From contig CANBQX010000017.1 of assembly GCA_947371775.1 (NCBI GenBank), positions 1-22,207 on the forward strand: a stretch of 22,207 bases of DNA, in the 5' to 3' direction. The position numbers and the translations under genes were made by a program. The DNA comes from Comamonadaceae bacterium (GTDB lineage: Bacteria; Pseudomonadota; Gammaproteobacteria; Burkholderiales; Burkholderiaceae_C). This document shows, one piece after another, positions 15,385-22,207 of the stretch. Every line of letters starts with the position of its first letter. Position 1 is the first letter of the stretch. Under the pieces are notes generated by a model. The model did not search any database. It was not told the origin of the DNA and was given only the letters and a program-made list of their open reading frames with translations.

Positions 15385-16626
15385 ATGTTCACCACCTGGC
15401 TTCCGTTTGAATGGATCGTGGCGATCCGGTTCCTGCGCGAGGGCCGCCTGCAAACGCTGTTCATCATTGCGGGCGTGGCCATTGGGGTGGGGGTCATCGT
15501 TTTCATGTCGGCCTTGCTGTCCGGGCTGCAAGCTAACTTCATTCGGCGCGTGCTTTCCACGCAGTCCCACATTCAGCTGGTGCAACCCCAGCAGCTCACC
15601 CGCCAATTGCGCAGCGGTTTCGACGCCCCGCAAGGCCAGGTGGAGGGCGCCATCGTTCAGCCGCCCTTGCAACAAACCAAGTCGATTGACCAGTGGCAGG
15701 CCATCGTGGCGCAAGTTCGCGCCATGCCGGACGTGAACGTGGTGTCGCCCGTCGCCACGGGTCCGGTACTGGTGGTGCGGGGCAATGCCACGCGGGCCGT
15801 CACCGTTTCAGGCATTGAGCCGGACACCTATTTCCGTATCGTGGATTTCAGCGACAAGATGCTGCGCGGCAGCGTGCGCATGTCGGGGTCCGACATATTG
15901 ATTGGCAACGAACTCAGCAGCGACCTGGGCGTCGATGTGGGTGACAAACTGCACATCACCGCGGCAAATGGCGCCACCAGCGTGCTGACAATTGCAGGGG
16001 TGTTTGACCTGGGCAACAAAGGCGCCAATCAGCGCACCACGTTCACCGTGTTGCGCACCGCGCAAAGCCTGTTGCAGATGCCGGGTGGCGTGAGCACGAT
16101 TGAAGTCACTCTGCAAGACATTTATGCTGCCGAGGTCATCGCACAGCGCATTGCAAAAGTCACGGGCGTAGAGGCTGACAGCTGGATCAAAAACAGCGCG
16201 CAGTTTTTTGCGGCGGTCAAAGCCCAGAGCACGGCCAATACGGCCATTCGCTTCTTTGTAGGTTTGTCGGTGGCCTTTGGTATTGCCAGTGTCTTGGTGG
16301 TGTCGGTCGTTCAAAAGTCCCGCGAGATCGGCATCTTGCGGGCCATGGGTATTTCCCGAGCGCAAATCCTTCGCTTGTTTTTGTTGCAAGGTGGCTTGCT
16401 GGGCTTTGGCGGCTCGCTGGCGGGTTGCGCCGTCGGCGCGTTGTCACTGGTGATGTGGCAACAATGGGCCCGCAACGCGGATGGAACGCCCTTGTTCTTG
16501 TTGGAGTTCGACTCCACCATGTTCGGCATCGCGCTCGTGTTGGCAACCATTACGGGCTTGCTGGCGGCACTTGCACCTGCCATGCGCGCGGCGCGCCTAG
16601 ACCCGGTGGTGGCTATCCGTGGATAG
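15385..16626 (+). CDS. ABC transporter permease (FtsX/MacB type)
   Basis: This 413-aa inner-membrane permease has the four-helix FtsX/MacB topology. One helix is near 18-45 (TLFIIAGVAIGVGVIVFMS), followed by a large periplasmic MacB-type domain (about 50-280). Three C-terminal helices follow (about 290-320, 335-365, 375-405), including ASVLVVSVVQKSREIGILRA, the FtsX-family cytoplasmic motif that touches the ATPase. No ATPase is fused to it, unlike MacB; the nucleotide-binding subunit is the next gene, which overlaps it by 8 nt. The ATG at 15385 starts just before the first helix. The frame open from 15199 lies inside the adaptor gene. DevC- or LolC-like assignment is inferred from architecture. 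Confidence 0.88.
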   Translation: MFTTWLPFEWIVAIRFLREGRLQTLFIIAGVAIGVGVIVFMSALLSGLQANFIRRVLSTQSHIQLVQPQQLTRQLRSGFDAPQGQVEGAIVQPPLQQTKSIDQWQAIVAQVRAMPDVNVVSPVATGPVLVVRGNATRAVTVSGIEPDTYFRIVDFSDKMLRGSVRMSGSDILIGNELSSDLGVDVGDKLHITAANGATSVLTIAGVFDLGNKGANQRTTFTVLRTAQSLLQMPGGVSTIEVTLQDIYAAEVIAQRIAKVTGVEADSWIKNSAQFFAAVKAQSTANTAIRFFVGLSVAFGIASVLVVSVVQKSREIGILRAMGISRAQILRLFLLQGGLLGFGGSLAGCAVGALSLVMWQQWARNADGTPLFLLEFDSTMFGIALVLATITGLLAALAPAMRAARLDPVVAIRG

Positions 16627-17305
16627 AGATGTTGTTGTTCAGCTCCAAGGTGTGCGCAAGGCCTTTAACGTGGGCACGCCGTTCGAGACGGAGGTGCTGC
16701 ACGGCATCGACCTCACCCTGCACCGTGGCGACTTTTGTGCAGTGATGGGGCCGTCCGGTTCCGGCAAAAGCACTCTGCTCAATATTGTGGGTTTGCTGGA
16801 CCGACCCACATCCGGCACCTTGCGCATTGGCGCTGAAGAGACCACCACACTGGACGACACAGAGCTCACGCGGCTTCGGGGCCACACTATTGGCTTTGTG
16901 TTTCAGTACCACCACCTCATCACCGCTTTTACCGCTTTAGAGAACGTGATGATTCCCATGCTGGGTGCGGCCGGGTTTCCCAACGCCGCCATGCGCGAGC
17001 GTGCCGCGCAGCTGATCGAGAGTGTGGGCCTCACCCCCTGGAAAGACAATTTGGCCGGCCATATGAGCGGCGGTCAGCAGCAGCGCGTGTCCATTGCCCG
17101 TGCACTGGCCATGAGCCCGGCAGTGCTGTTGGCGGACGAGCCTACGGGCAATCTGGACACCAAAAGCGCCGATGCCGTGTTCGCGCTGTTGCGCAAGGTA
17201 AACCAAGAGCATGGCACGACCATTCTTTTCGTCACGCACAACCCCAATCTGGCCCAGCGGTGCGACAAGACGATTCAAGTCATTGATGGGCTGTTGACGC
17301 AGTAG
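16619..17305 (+). CDS. ABC transporter ATP-binding subunit (LolD/MacB type)
   Basis: This 228-aa ATPase powers the permease encoded just before it. Walker A GPSGSGKST is at 44-52, Q-loop Q96 lies in FVFQYHHL, the signature MSGGQ is at 149-153, Walker B LLADEPTGNLD contains D173/E174, and the H-loop His is H207 (VTHNP). DEPTGNLD is typical of LolD/MacB/FtsE/DevA. The start is a GTG at 16619 that overlaps the permease stop codon at 16624-16626, so translation is coupled. An in-frame ATG is not available near the N-terminus. This is the last gene of the exporter operon, and it converges on the glycerate kinase gene. Confidence 0.92.
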   Translation: MDRDVVVQLQGVRKAFNVGTPFETEVLHGIDLTLHRGDFCAVMGPSGSGKSTLLNIVGLLDRPTSGTLRIGAEETTTLDDTELTRLRGHTIGFVFQYHHLITAFTALENVMIPMLGAAGFPNAAMRERAAQLIESVGLTPWKDNLAGHMSGGQQQRVSIARALAMSPAVLLADEPTGNLDTKSADAVFALLRKVNQEHGTTILFVTHNPNLAQRCDKTIQVIDGLLTQ

Positions 17306-17334
17306 CCAGCGATGCGCGCTTCGTGCACCTAGGG

Positions 17335-18672
17335 CTACAAAACCAATATTGCGCGGAAGTCGTTGACGTTGGTGTGCGTGGGCCCAGTTACAAACAGGCT
17401 GTCTAGGCCGTCGAAGAATCCGTAGGCGTCGTTGCGATCCAGGTGGCTGCTGAGTTTCATGCCTTTGGCACTTGCGCGCGCCAGGGTGTCGGGCGTGACG
17501 ATGGCGCCGGCGTTGTCTTCTACGCCGTCAATTCCATCGGTATCGGCAGCCAGTGCCCATACGTCTTTCTGGCCTTGCAGCGCCTGGGCCAAGCCCATGC
17601 AGAACTCACCGGCACGCCCACCGCGCCCCTTGGATGCACCCGGCTGGCGTGGGCGGATGGTGACGGTGGTCTCGCCACCACTCAAAATCACGCAGGGCTT
17701 TTGAAACGGTTGCCCCTTGAGCGCCACCGCGCGCGCAAGAGCGGCATGCACCTTGCCGACTTCGCGGGACTCGCCTTCCATTTCGTCGCTCAGGATGTAA
17801 GCGGGAATGCCCGCTGCGCGTGCCGCTTCGGCGGCAGCATCGAGTGACTGTTGCGGTGTGGCGATCAGGTGCACGCTGCTTCGGGCAAAGGCAGCGTCAC
17901 CGGGCTTGAGCGTTTCCAGCGCGCCGCTGTGCAATTGCGCCTGGACCGCTGGCGGAATCTCAATCTGGTAGCGCGCCAAAACGGCCAGTGCGTCGGCACA
18001 AGTGCCTTCGTCCGGCACCGTAGGCCCGCTGGCAATCACACTGGCTTCGTCGCCTGGCACGTCGCTGATCAGCAGCGTGACAACCCGTGCCGGGACACAG
18101 GCCGCCGCCAGGCGCCCGCCCTTGATGCGGGAGAGGTGCTTGCGCACACAGTTCATCTCGCTGATGCTCGCGCCGCTGTCGAGCAATGCCTGGTTGACGC
18201 GCTGCTTGTCGGCCAAGGCCATGCCCTCGGCGGGCAGGGTCAGCAAGGCCGAACCGCCACCCGAGATCAGGCACAGCACCAAGTCGTCTTCGGTCAAGCC
18301 TTGAGGAAAGGCGATCACACGCTCTGCCGCATGCAAGCCCGCGGCGTCCGGCACCGGATGTGCAGACTCCAATATCTCAATGCGTTGAATCAAACCCTCG
18401 GGGCGCGGCGGCGTGTGGCCATAGCGTGTTACGACCAGGCCAGAGAGCGGTGCGTCCTGTGGCCACAGTTGCTCCAGCGCATGCGCCATGGCACCGGCCG
18501 CTTTGCCAGCGCCCACCACCACGGTGCGCCCCTTGGGCGGCAGGGGCAGAAAGCCGCCCATGCTGTGCAGCGGAAGCGCCCGCATCACCGCAGCGTGGTA
18601 CAGGTGCTGCAGAAACTGCACGGGCGCAGTGTGGGGGTCTGGGGAGGTAAAAGCAGAGCTTGGCAAGGTCAC
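17335..18672 (-). CDS. Glycerate 2-kinase (GckA/TtuD, MOFRL type)
   Basis: This 445-aa enzyme phosphorylates D-glycerate to 2-phosphoglycerate, feeding glyoxylate/tartronate and serine-cycle carbon into glycolysis. It has an N-terminal DUF4147 domain with VVVGAGKAAG (51-60), SGGGSALL (137-144) and the ISEMNCVRKHLSRIKGGRLA region around K184. The C-terminal MOFRL domain has ILSGGETTV and DTDGIDG near residue 385. The start is uncertain. A GTG at 18672 sits only 1-2 nt after AAGGG. A TTG two codons later (18666) has AAGGG at the normal spacing of about 7 nt. It lies 28 nt downstream of tRNA-Ser(TGA) on the same strand and ends 29 nt from the convergent ATPase gene. Confidence 0.92.
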   Translation of the reverse strand: MTLPSSAFTSPDPHTAPVQFLQHLYHAAVMRALPLHSMGGFLPLPPKGRTVVVGAGKAAGAMAHALEQLWPQDAPLSGLVVTRYGHTPPRPEGLIQRIEILESAHPVPDAAGLHAAERVIAFPQGLTEDDLVLCLISGGGSALLTLPAEGMALADKQRVNQALLDSGASISEMNCVRKHLSRIKGGRLAAACVPARVVTLLISDVPGDEASVIASGPTVPDEGTCADALAVLARYQIEIPPAVQAQLHSGALETLKPGDAAFARSSVHLIATPQQSLDAAAEAARAAGIPAYILSDEMEGESREVGKVHAALARAVALKGQPFQKPCVILSGGETTVTIRPRQPGASKGRGGRAGEFCMGLAQALQGQKDVWALAADTDGIDGVEDNAGAIVTPDTLARASAKGMKLSSHLDRNDAYGFFDGLDSLFVTGPTHTNVNDFRAILVL

Positions 18673-18700
18673 ACCCTTGGCGAGTTGACGGGCATTGACG

Positions 18701-18790
18701 TGGCGGAAGCTGTGAGATTCGAACTCACGGAGGACTCACATCCTCGCCGGTTTTCAAGACCGGTGCCTTAAACCGCTCGGCCAAGCTTCC
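18701..18790 (-). tRNA. tRNA-Ser(TGA)
   Basis: This 90-nt class II tRNA has acceptor GGAAGCT/AGCTTCC, anticodon stem CCGGT/ACCGG with loop CTTGAAA (anticodon TGA; its complement is at 18754-18756) and a long variable arm closing GAGGA/TCCTC. The T-loop is TTCGAAT, the discriminator is G and the CCA is encoded. It reads TCN serine codons, mainly TCA. Confidence 0.97.
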
Positions 18791-18799
18791 AGAGCTTCT

Positions 18800-18828
18800 A
18801 TTCTAGCGGGGCCGATCAGCGCCTATTG
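18800..18828 (-). promoter_or_regulatory. Possible promoter of tRNA-Ser
   Basis: A TAGAAT -10-like element (complement at 18800-18805) lies 9 nt upstream of the tRNA 5' end. The matching -35 (CAATAG at 18823-18828, 17-nt spacing) is weak and overlaps the ureG stop. The tRNA may instead be read from the urease transcript. Confidence 0.3.
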
Positions 18829-19482
18829 GGGCAGCAGCATGCCCTTGGTCTCGATGTAGGCCACCACCTCGTCCAAGCCGCTCAGGGTCTTGAGGTTGGT
18901 CATCACAAAGGGGCGCAGGCCTTTGGGGGTGGTGCGCATGCGCACCGTGTCGGAGCGCATCACGTCCAGGTTGGCGCCCACGTGGGGGGCCAGGTCGGTT
19001 TTGTTGATCACAAACAAATCGCTTTTGGTAATGCCGGGGCCGCCTTTGCGTGGAATTTTTTCGCCAGCGGCAACGTCGATCACATAAATCGTCAGGTCCG
19101 ACAGCTCGGGGCTGAAGGTGGCGGCCAGGTTGTCGCCGCCGCTCTCAATGAACACCACGTCGGCATTCGGAAAATCGACCAGCATGCGGTCAATCGCCTC
19201 CAAATTGATGGACGCGTCTTCGCGGATGGCGGTGTGCGGGCAACCCCCGGTCTCCACGCCCATGATGCGCTCGGCGGGCAGCGCGCCACTGACCGTGAGC
19301 AGGCGCTGGTCTTCTTTGGTGTAGATGTCGTTGGTGATGGCCACCAGGTCGTATTTGTCGCGCATGGCTTTGCACAGCATCTCCAGCAGCGTGGTTTTTC
19401 CGGAGCCGACCGGGCCGCCTATGCCCACGCGCAAAGGAGGCAGGTTCTTGGTGCGGTTGGCGATGTGGTGCAGGGCGGACAT
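18823..19482 (-). CDS. ureG: Urease accessory GTPase UreG
   Basis: UreG is the SIMIBI-class GTPase that delivers nickel, with UreE and UreF-UreD(H), to apo-urease. The 219-aa product has the P-loop GGPVGSGKT at 22-30 and the invariant CPH nickel motif at 81-83 (C81, H83). ESGGDNL is at 113-119 and the guanine-specificity NKTD at 160-163. I chose the ATG at 19482, which gives the normal family N-terminus SALHH...LPPLRVGIGG. ATG 19527 and GTG 19536 in frame would overlap ureF. The gene starts 10 nt after the ureF stop and is the last of the urease genes, 32 nt before tRNA-Ser. Confidence 0.96.
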   Translation of the reverse strand: MSALHHIANRTKNLPPLRVGIGGPVGSGKTTLLEMLCKAMRDKYDLVAITNDIYTKEDQRLLTVSGALPAERIMGVETGGCPHTAIREDASINLEAIDRMLVDFPNADVVFIESGGDNLAATFSPELSDLTIYVIDVAAGEKIPRKGGPGITKSDLFVINKTDLAPHVGANLDVMRSDTVRMRTTPKGLRPFVMTNLKTLSGLDEVVAYIETKGMLLPQ

Positions 19483-19492
19483 AAGGCAGCTT

Positions 19493-20170
19493 TCAGGATC
19501 TAAAAAGGCGGGAATATTGGACTTCATGCTGCGCACTCAAAATGGCCAGCATGGGCGAAAAAGCTTGTTCCTGCCCCGGCGGTAGCGCCAGGGCGTGTTC
19601 TACGGCGGCAGGAATCTGCGCAGTGAGCGCCGACAAAATGCGTTGCCCGGCGCTTTGGCCCAGGGGCACCGATTTGATGGCGGCTTGCGTCAGGTTCTCG
19701 GCCCAGCCAAAAGCGTAGGCCAGCAGGCAGGCGCGCACCGGTGCGCCTGTGCCAGACGCTGCCAATGCAAACGCCAGCGGATAGCTCGGGTCCATGGCCG
19801 CCAGCAGTGCAATGTCGTCTAGCGTGGCGGTGGTGTGGTTGCGCAACCACTCCAAGAGTGAGCGGCCCATTTGCTCCGCCTGCGCGCGCAACTCATGGCT
19901 CTCGCGCGTCTGCAGCACCCAGGCGTTCAGGCGCGCAATCGAGGCGTGGTCCTGCGCGCGCCATGCCGCAATGGCCTGCGCAATCACCGGCAAGTCGCTG
20001 CGCGCCAGGCTCAGGTGCAACTGGTCTTGCAGCCAGGCTGCGGCCAGGGCTTCGGTGCTGGCATGGCCGCTGTCGACCGCAGCTTCCAGTACCTCGGAAT
20101 ACGAAAAGCCGCCAATCGGCAGGGCCGGTGAGGCCAGCCACATCAGCTGCATCAGGCTGGCGTCCAGCAT
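19493..20170 (-). CDS. ureF: Urease accessory protein UreF
   Basis: UreF is an all-helical accessory protein that, with UreD(H), docks on apo-urease and gates UreG GTPase activity. The 225-aa product begins MLDASLMQLMWLASPALPIG, followed by GFSYSEVLE. This is the family opening (SPALPIGGFSYS), and it contains an AYAFGW-type segment later. The ATG at 20170 is preferred. The frame open to 20311 only reads the His-rich end of ureE in another frame as Thr-rich nonsense. The ribosome-binding site is weak. It is 10 nt after ureE. Confidence 0.95.
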   Translation of the reverse strand: MLDASLMQLMWLASPALPIGGFSYSEVLEAAVDSGHASTEALAAAWLQDQLHLSLARSDLPVIAQAIAAWRAQDHASIARLNAWVLQTRESHELRAQAEQMGRSLLEWLRNHTTATLDDIALLAAMDPSYPLAFALAASGTGAPVRACLLAYAFGWAENLTQAAIKSVPLGQSAGQRILSALTAQIPAAVEHALALPPGQEQAFSPMLAILSAQHEVQYSRLFRS

Positions 20171-20180
20171 GGCTTCGCCG

Positions 20181-20726
20181 CTAGTGCGCGTGGTGATGCC
20201 CATGCCCGTGGTGGTCGTGGTCGCTGTGGTCGTGGTCGTGGCTATGCCCATGGCCGCCATGCGCGTGGCCACCGCTGGCGTATGCGCCGTTCTCCGGCTC
20301 AAAGGCCTCATCCACCGCGTGCACGATCAGGTGCATGGCACGCAGCATGTCGGCCAGCACATGGTCGGGCTCAATCTTCAGGTGGTCGGGCTTGAGTTCA
20401 ATCGGCACATGGCGGTTGCCCAGGTGGTAGGCCGCGCGTATCAGGTCGTAGGGCGTGCCGTGCTGCGGGCAGTGGGTGATCTTGAGCACGCTTTGCGGCG
20501 CCGCTGTCACCCGCACCAAGGAGCCGTCCTCGGCTACCAGCACATCGCCCCCGCGCACCACGGTGCCACGCGGCAAGAAAACGCCCAGCGTGCGGCCCGC
20601 GGAGTCGGTGGCGTCAAAGCGGCTTTTTTGCCGCACGTCCCAGTCCAGTTGGACCGTCGTCGCGCGCTTAAGGAGTGCGCTGGCCAGGCCCTGGCCCTGC
20701 GCGATCAGTTTGGAGGTTTGCAGCAT
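20181..20726 (-). CDS. ureE: Urease nickel metallochaperone UreE, His-rich tail
   Basis: UreE binds nickel and passes it to UreG. The 181-aa product has the N-terminal peptide-binding domain (about 1-75) and a C-terminal metal-binding domain with the YHLGNRHVP motif (H101, H106), which holds the dimer-interface nickel site. A tail from about residue 152 has 15 histidines in its last 30 residues, alternating with Gly and Asp. His-rich tails occur in many but not all UreE proteins and give extra Ni binding. The ATG directly follows the ureC TAA (TAAATG), so translation is coupled. Confidence 0.96.
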   Translation of the reverse strand: MLQTSKLIAQGQGLASALLKRATTVQLDWDVRQKSRFDATDSAGRTLGVFLPRGTVVRGGDVLVAEDGSLVRVTAAPQSVLKITHCPQHGTPYDLIRAAYHLGNRHVPIELKPDHLKIEPDHVLADMLRAMHLIVHAVDEAFEPENGAYASGGHAHGGHGHSHDHDHSDHDHHGHGHHHAH

Positions 20727-22044
20727 TTAGAACAAGAAATAGCGCTGCGCCATGGGCAGGCTCACCGCAGGCTCGCAGGTCAGCAACTGGCCGTCGGCGC
20801 GCACGCTGTAGGTTTGGGCGTCAATTTCCATGGTGGGCAGGTAGTGGTTGTGCACCATGTGCTGTTTGCGCACATTGCGCACGTTCTTCACGGCGCTCAA
20901 TCGCTTGGCCAGGCCAAAGCGGTCTTTGATACCGGCGTCCAAACCGGCCTGCGATACAAAGGTCAATGAGCCCCGGCTCAAGGCACCCCCAAAGGCACCA
21001 AACATGGGGCGGTAGTGCACCGGCTGCGGTGTCGGGATAGAGGCATTGGGGTCGCCCATGGCGGCCATGGCGATAAAGCCGCCTTTCAGAATGAGCGCGG
21101 GCTTCACCCCAAAAAACGCGGGCTTCCACACCACCAGGTCGGCCCATTTGCCGACCTCGATACTGCCCACTTCGTGGCTGATGCCGTGGGCAATGGCGGG
21201 GTTGATGGTGTACTTGGCGACATAGCGCTTGGCGCGGAAATTGTCGTTGCGTGCGCTGTCTTCGGGCAGGGCGCCACGCTGGGCCTTCATTTTGTGGGCG
21301 GTTTGCCAGGTGCGCAAAATCACCTCGCCCACCCGCCCCATGGCCTGGCTGTCGCTGCTCATCATGGAGATGGCGCCCAGGTCGTGCAGCACGTCTTCGG
21401 CGGCAATGGTTTCTTTGCGAATGCGGCTTTCGGCAAAAGCCAGGTCTTCGGCAATGCCCGCGTCCAGATGGTGGCAGACCATCAGCATGTCCACATGCTC
21501 GTCAAGCGTGTTGACGGTGTAGGGCATGGTCGGGTTGGTGGAGCTGGGTAAAAAGTTGGCCTGGCCCACCACTTTCAAGATGTCCGGTGCATGGCCGCCG
21601 CCCGCGCCTTCGGTGTGAAAGGCACACAGGGTGCGGCCTTTGGTGGCGGCGATGGTGTCTTCTACAAAACCCGATTCATTGAGCGTGTCGGAGTGAATCG
21701 CCACCTGCGTGTCGGTGGCGTCGGCCACATCCAGGCAGTTGCTGATGGCCGCAGGCGTGGTGCCCCAGTCTTCGTGCAGCTTGAGGCCGATCACGCCCGC
21801 GTTGATTTGCTCATGCAATGCGGCGGGCAGGCTGGCATTGCCCTTGCCCATAAAGCCCAGGTTCATGGGAAAGGCATCGGCTGCTTGCAGCATGCGCTCG
21901 ATGTTCCACGGCCCGGGGGTGCAGGTGGTGGCAAAGGTGCCGGTGGCCGGGCCGGTACCGCCGCCCAGCATGGTGGTCACACCGCTGGCCAGCGCTTCTT
22001 CAATTTGCTGCGGGCAGATGAAGTGGATGTGCGAGTCAATGCCG
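20727..22044 (-). CDS. ureC: Urease alpha subunit UreC, 5' part missing
   Basis: This encodes the catalytic urease subunit (urea to ammonia and carbamate) from about residue 130 (standard numbering) to the C-terminus, roughly 438 of about 567 aa. All active-site groups of the visible part are present: HIH (H134/H136), the carbamylated Lys and His in LKLHEDWG (K217, H219), AIHSD (H246), FHTEGAGGGH (H272), the flap CHH (H320 region) and SSDSQ (D360). Homology ends abruptly at about 22044. Upstream of GIDSHIHF the sequence switches to an inverted ureC-derived piece, so the first ~130 codons are absent. The open frame to 22148 is a junction artefact and not a real start. ureE follows with no gap. 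Confidence 0.93.
21634..21800. repeat. Left arm of the imperfect ureC inverted repeat
   Basis: This part of the resident ureC is about 86% identical (hand count) to the reverse complement of 22041-22207. A 240-nt spacer lies between the arms, so the region could fold back on itself. Confidence 0.85.
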
Positions 22045-22207
22045 GCGCCATTGGCCTCAAGCTCCATGAAGACTGGGGCACCACACCGGCGGCCATCAGC
22101 AACTGCCTGGATGTGGCGGATGCCACCGACGTGCAGGTCGCCATCCACTCCGACACGCTGAACGAATCCGGCTTTGTGGAAAACACCATTGCCGCCACCA
22201 AGGGCCG
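22041..22207 (+). CDS. Second ureC fragment in inverted orientation (window end)
   Basis: On the plus strand this stretch encodes about 55 residues of UreC, AGAIGLKLHEDWG through ESGFVENTIAATKGR, open to the window end. It aligns to the resident ureC codons at 21634-21800 on the minus strand. By hand count there are about 23 differences in 167 nt, mostly at third codon positions, and only three amino-acid changes (A/V, V/T, N/D). It is therefore a homologue under coding constraint, not an exact copy. It has no start codon or ribosome-binding site. It may be a piece of a second ureC, or foreign DNA joined by misassembly. Confidence 0.75.

Noticed and set aside
17302..17338. Inverted repeat GTAGCC/GGCTAC spanning both convergent stop codons, as a bidirectional terminator
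   Set aside because: The stem is only 6 bp with a 25-nt loop and no T-tract on either side, so chance is likely.
20171..20311. N-terminal extension of ureF with a Thr-rich stretch
   Set aside because: It reads the CAC/CAT-rich ureE tail in another frame. The ureF family start is at 20170.
19794..20969. 391-codon plus-strand open frame
   Set aside because: It is antisense to ureF, ureE and ureC, and its Val-rich stretch is the complement of the His-rich UreE tail.
22045..22148. N-terminal extension of the ureC frame with an apparent start at 22148
   Set aside because: It is the antisense reading of the inverted ureC piece, not a UreC N-terminus. The real 5' end is missing.

Overview
The window reads as chromosomal DNA of a betaproteobacterium, most likely Burkholderiales and plausibly Comamonadaceae. 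This rests on the GC-rich coding sequence, the tolB-pal-cpoB block, a ureC-E-F-G order, the LPS-type genes and tRNA genes with encoded CCA ends. The genus is inference only; no 16S or other marker gene is present. Coding density is very high, and almost everything fits well-known families.

Region 1 (1-9334, minus strand, transcribed right to left) is a cell-surface polysaccharide/LPS cluster. It runs from a WaaE/KdtX-like glycosyltransferase through an MsbA-type ABC exporter, a NodB-type polysaccharide deacetylase, a DUF6492-like putative glycosyltransferase, a GT2 enzyme and a GT10 (fucosyltransferase-fold) enzyme, to rfbF, rfbG and rfbH. The last three make the CDP-3,6-dideoxyhexose precursor from glucose-1-phosphate. 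The genes from msbA to the GT10 gene are joined by four consecutive 4-nt stop/start overlaps, so they look translationally coupled. The pathway-finishing reductase/epimerase and other O-unit genes would lie left of position 1.

Region 2 (9413-13939, plus strand) starts from a short divergent intergenic region. It holds a GT2/GT7C glycosyltransferase, then tolB, pal, cpoB and tcdA, then tRNA-Lys(TTT) and tRNA-Lys(CTT), closed by a strong rho-independent terminator. tolQRA are not directly upstream of tolB.

Region 3 (14150-17305, plus strand) is a three-gene exporter: periplasmic adaptor, FtsX/MacB-type permease and LolD/MacB-type ATPase on separate chains, the DevBCA-like arrangement. Region 4 (17335-18790, minus strand) is a glycerate 2-kinase gene immediately downstream of tRNA-Ser(TGA).

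Region 5 (18823-22044, minus strand) is a urease operon end: ureC (5' part missing), ureE with a His-rich tail, ureF and ureG. The last ~165 bases (about 22041-22207) are the clearest anomaly. They encode a second, diverged piece of UreC on the opposite strand, joined to the resident ureC at a short microhomology. This is either a real inverted rearrangement involving a second ureC or, more likely, a chimeric assembly end. I see no CRISPR array, insertion sequence, phage gene or clearly new defence or mobile system. The least understood protein is the DUF6492-like one at 5217-6104.
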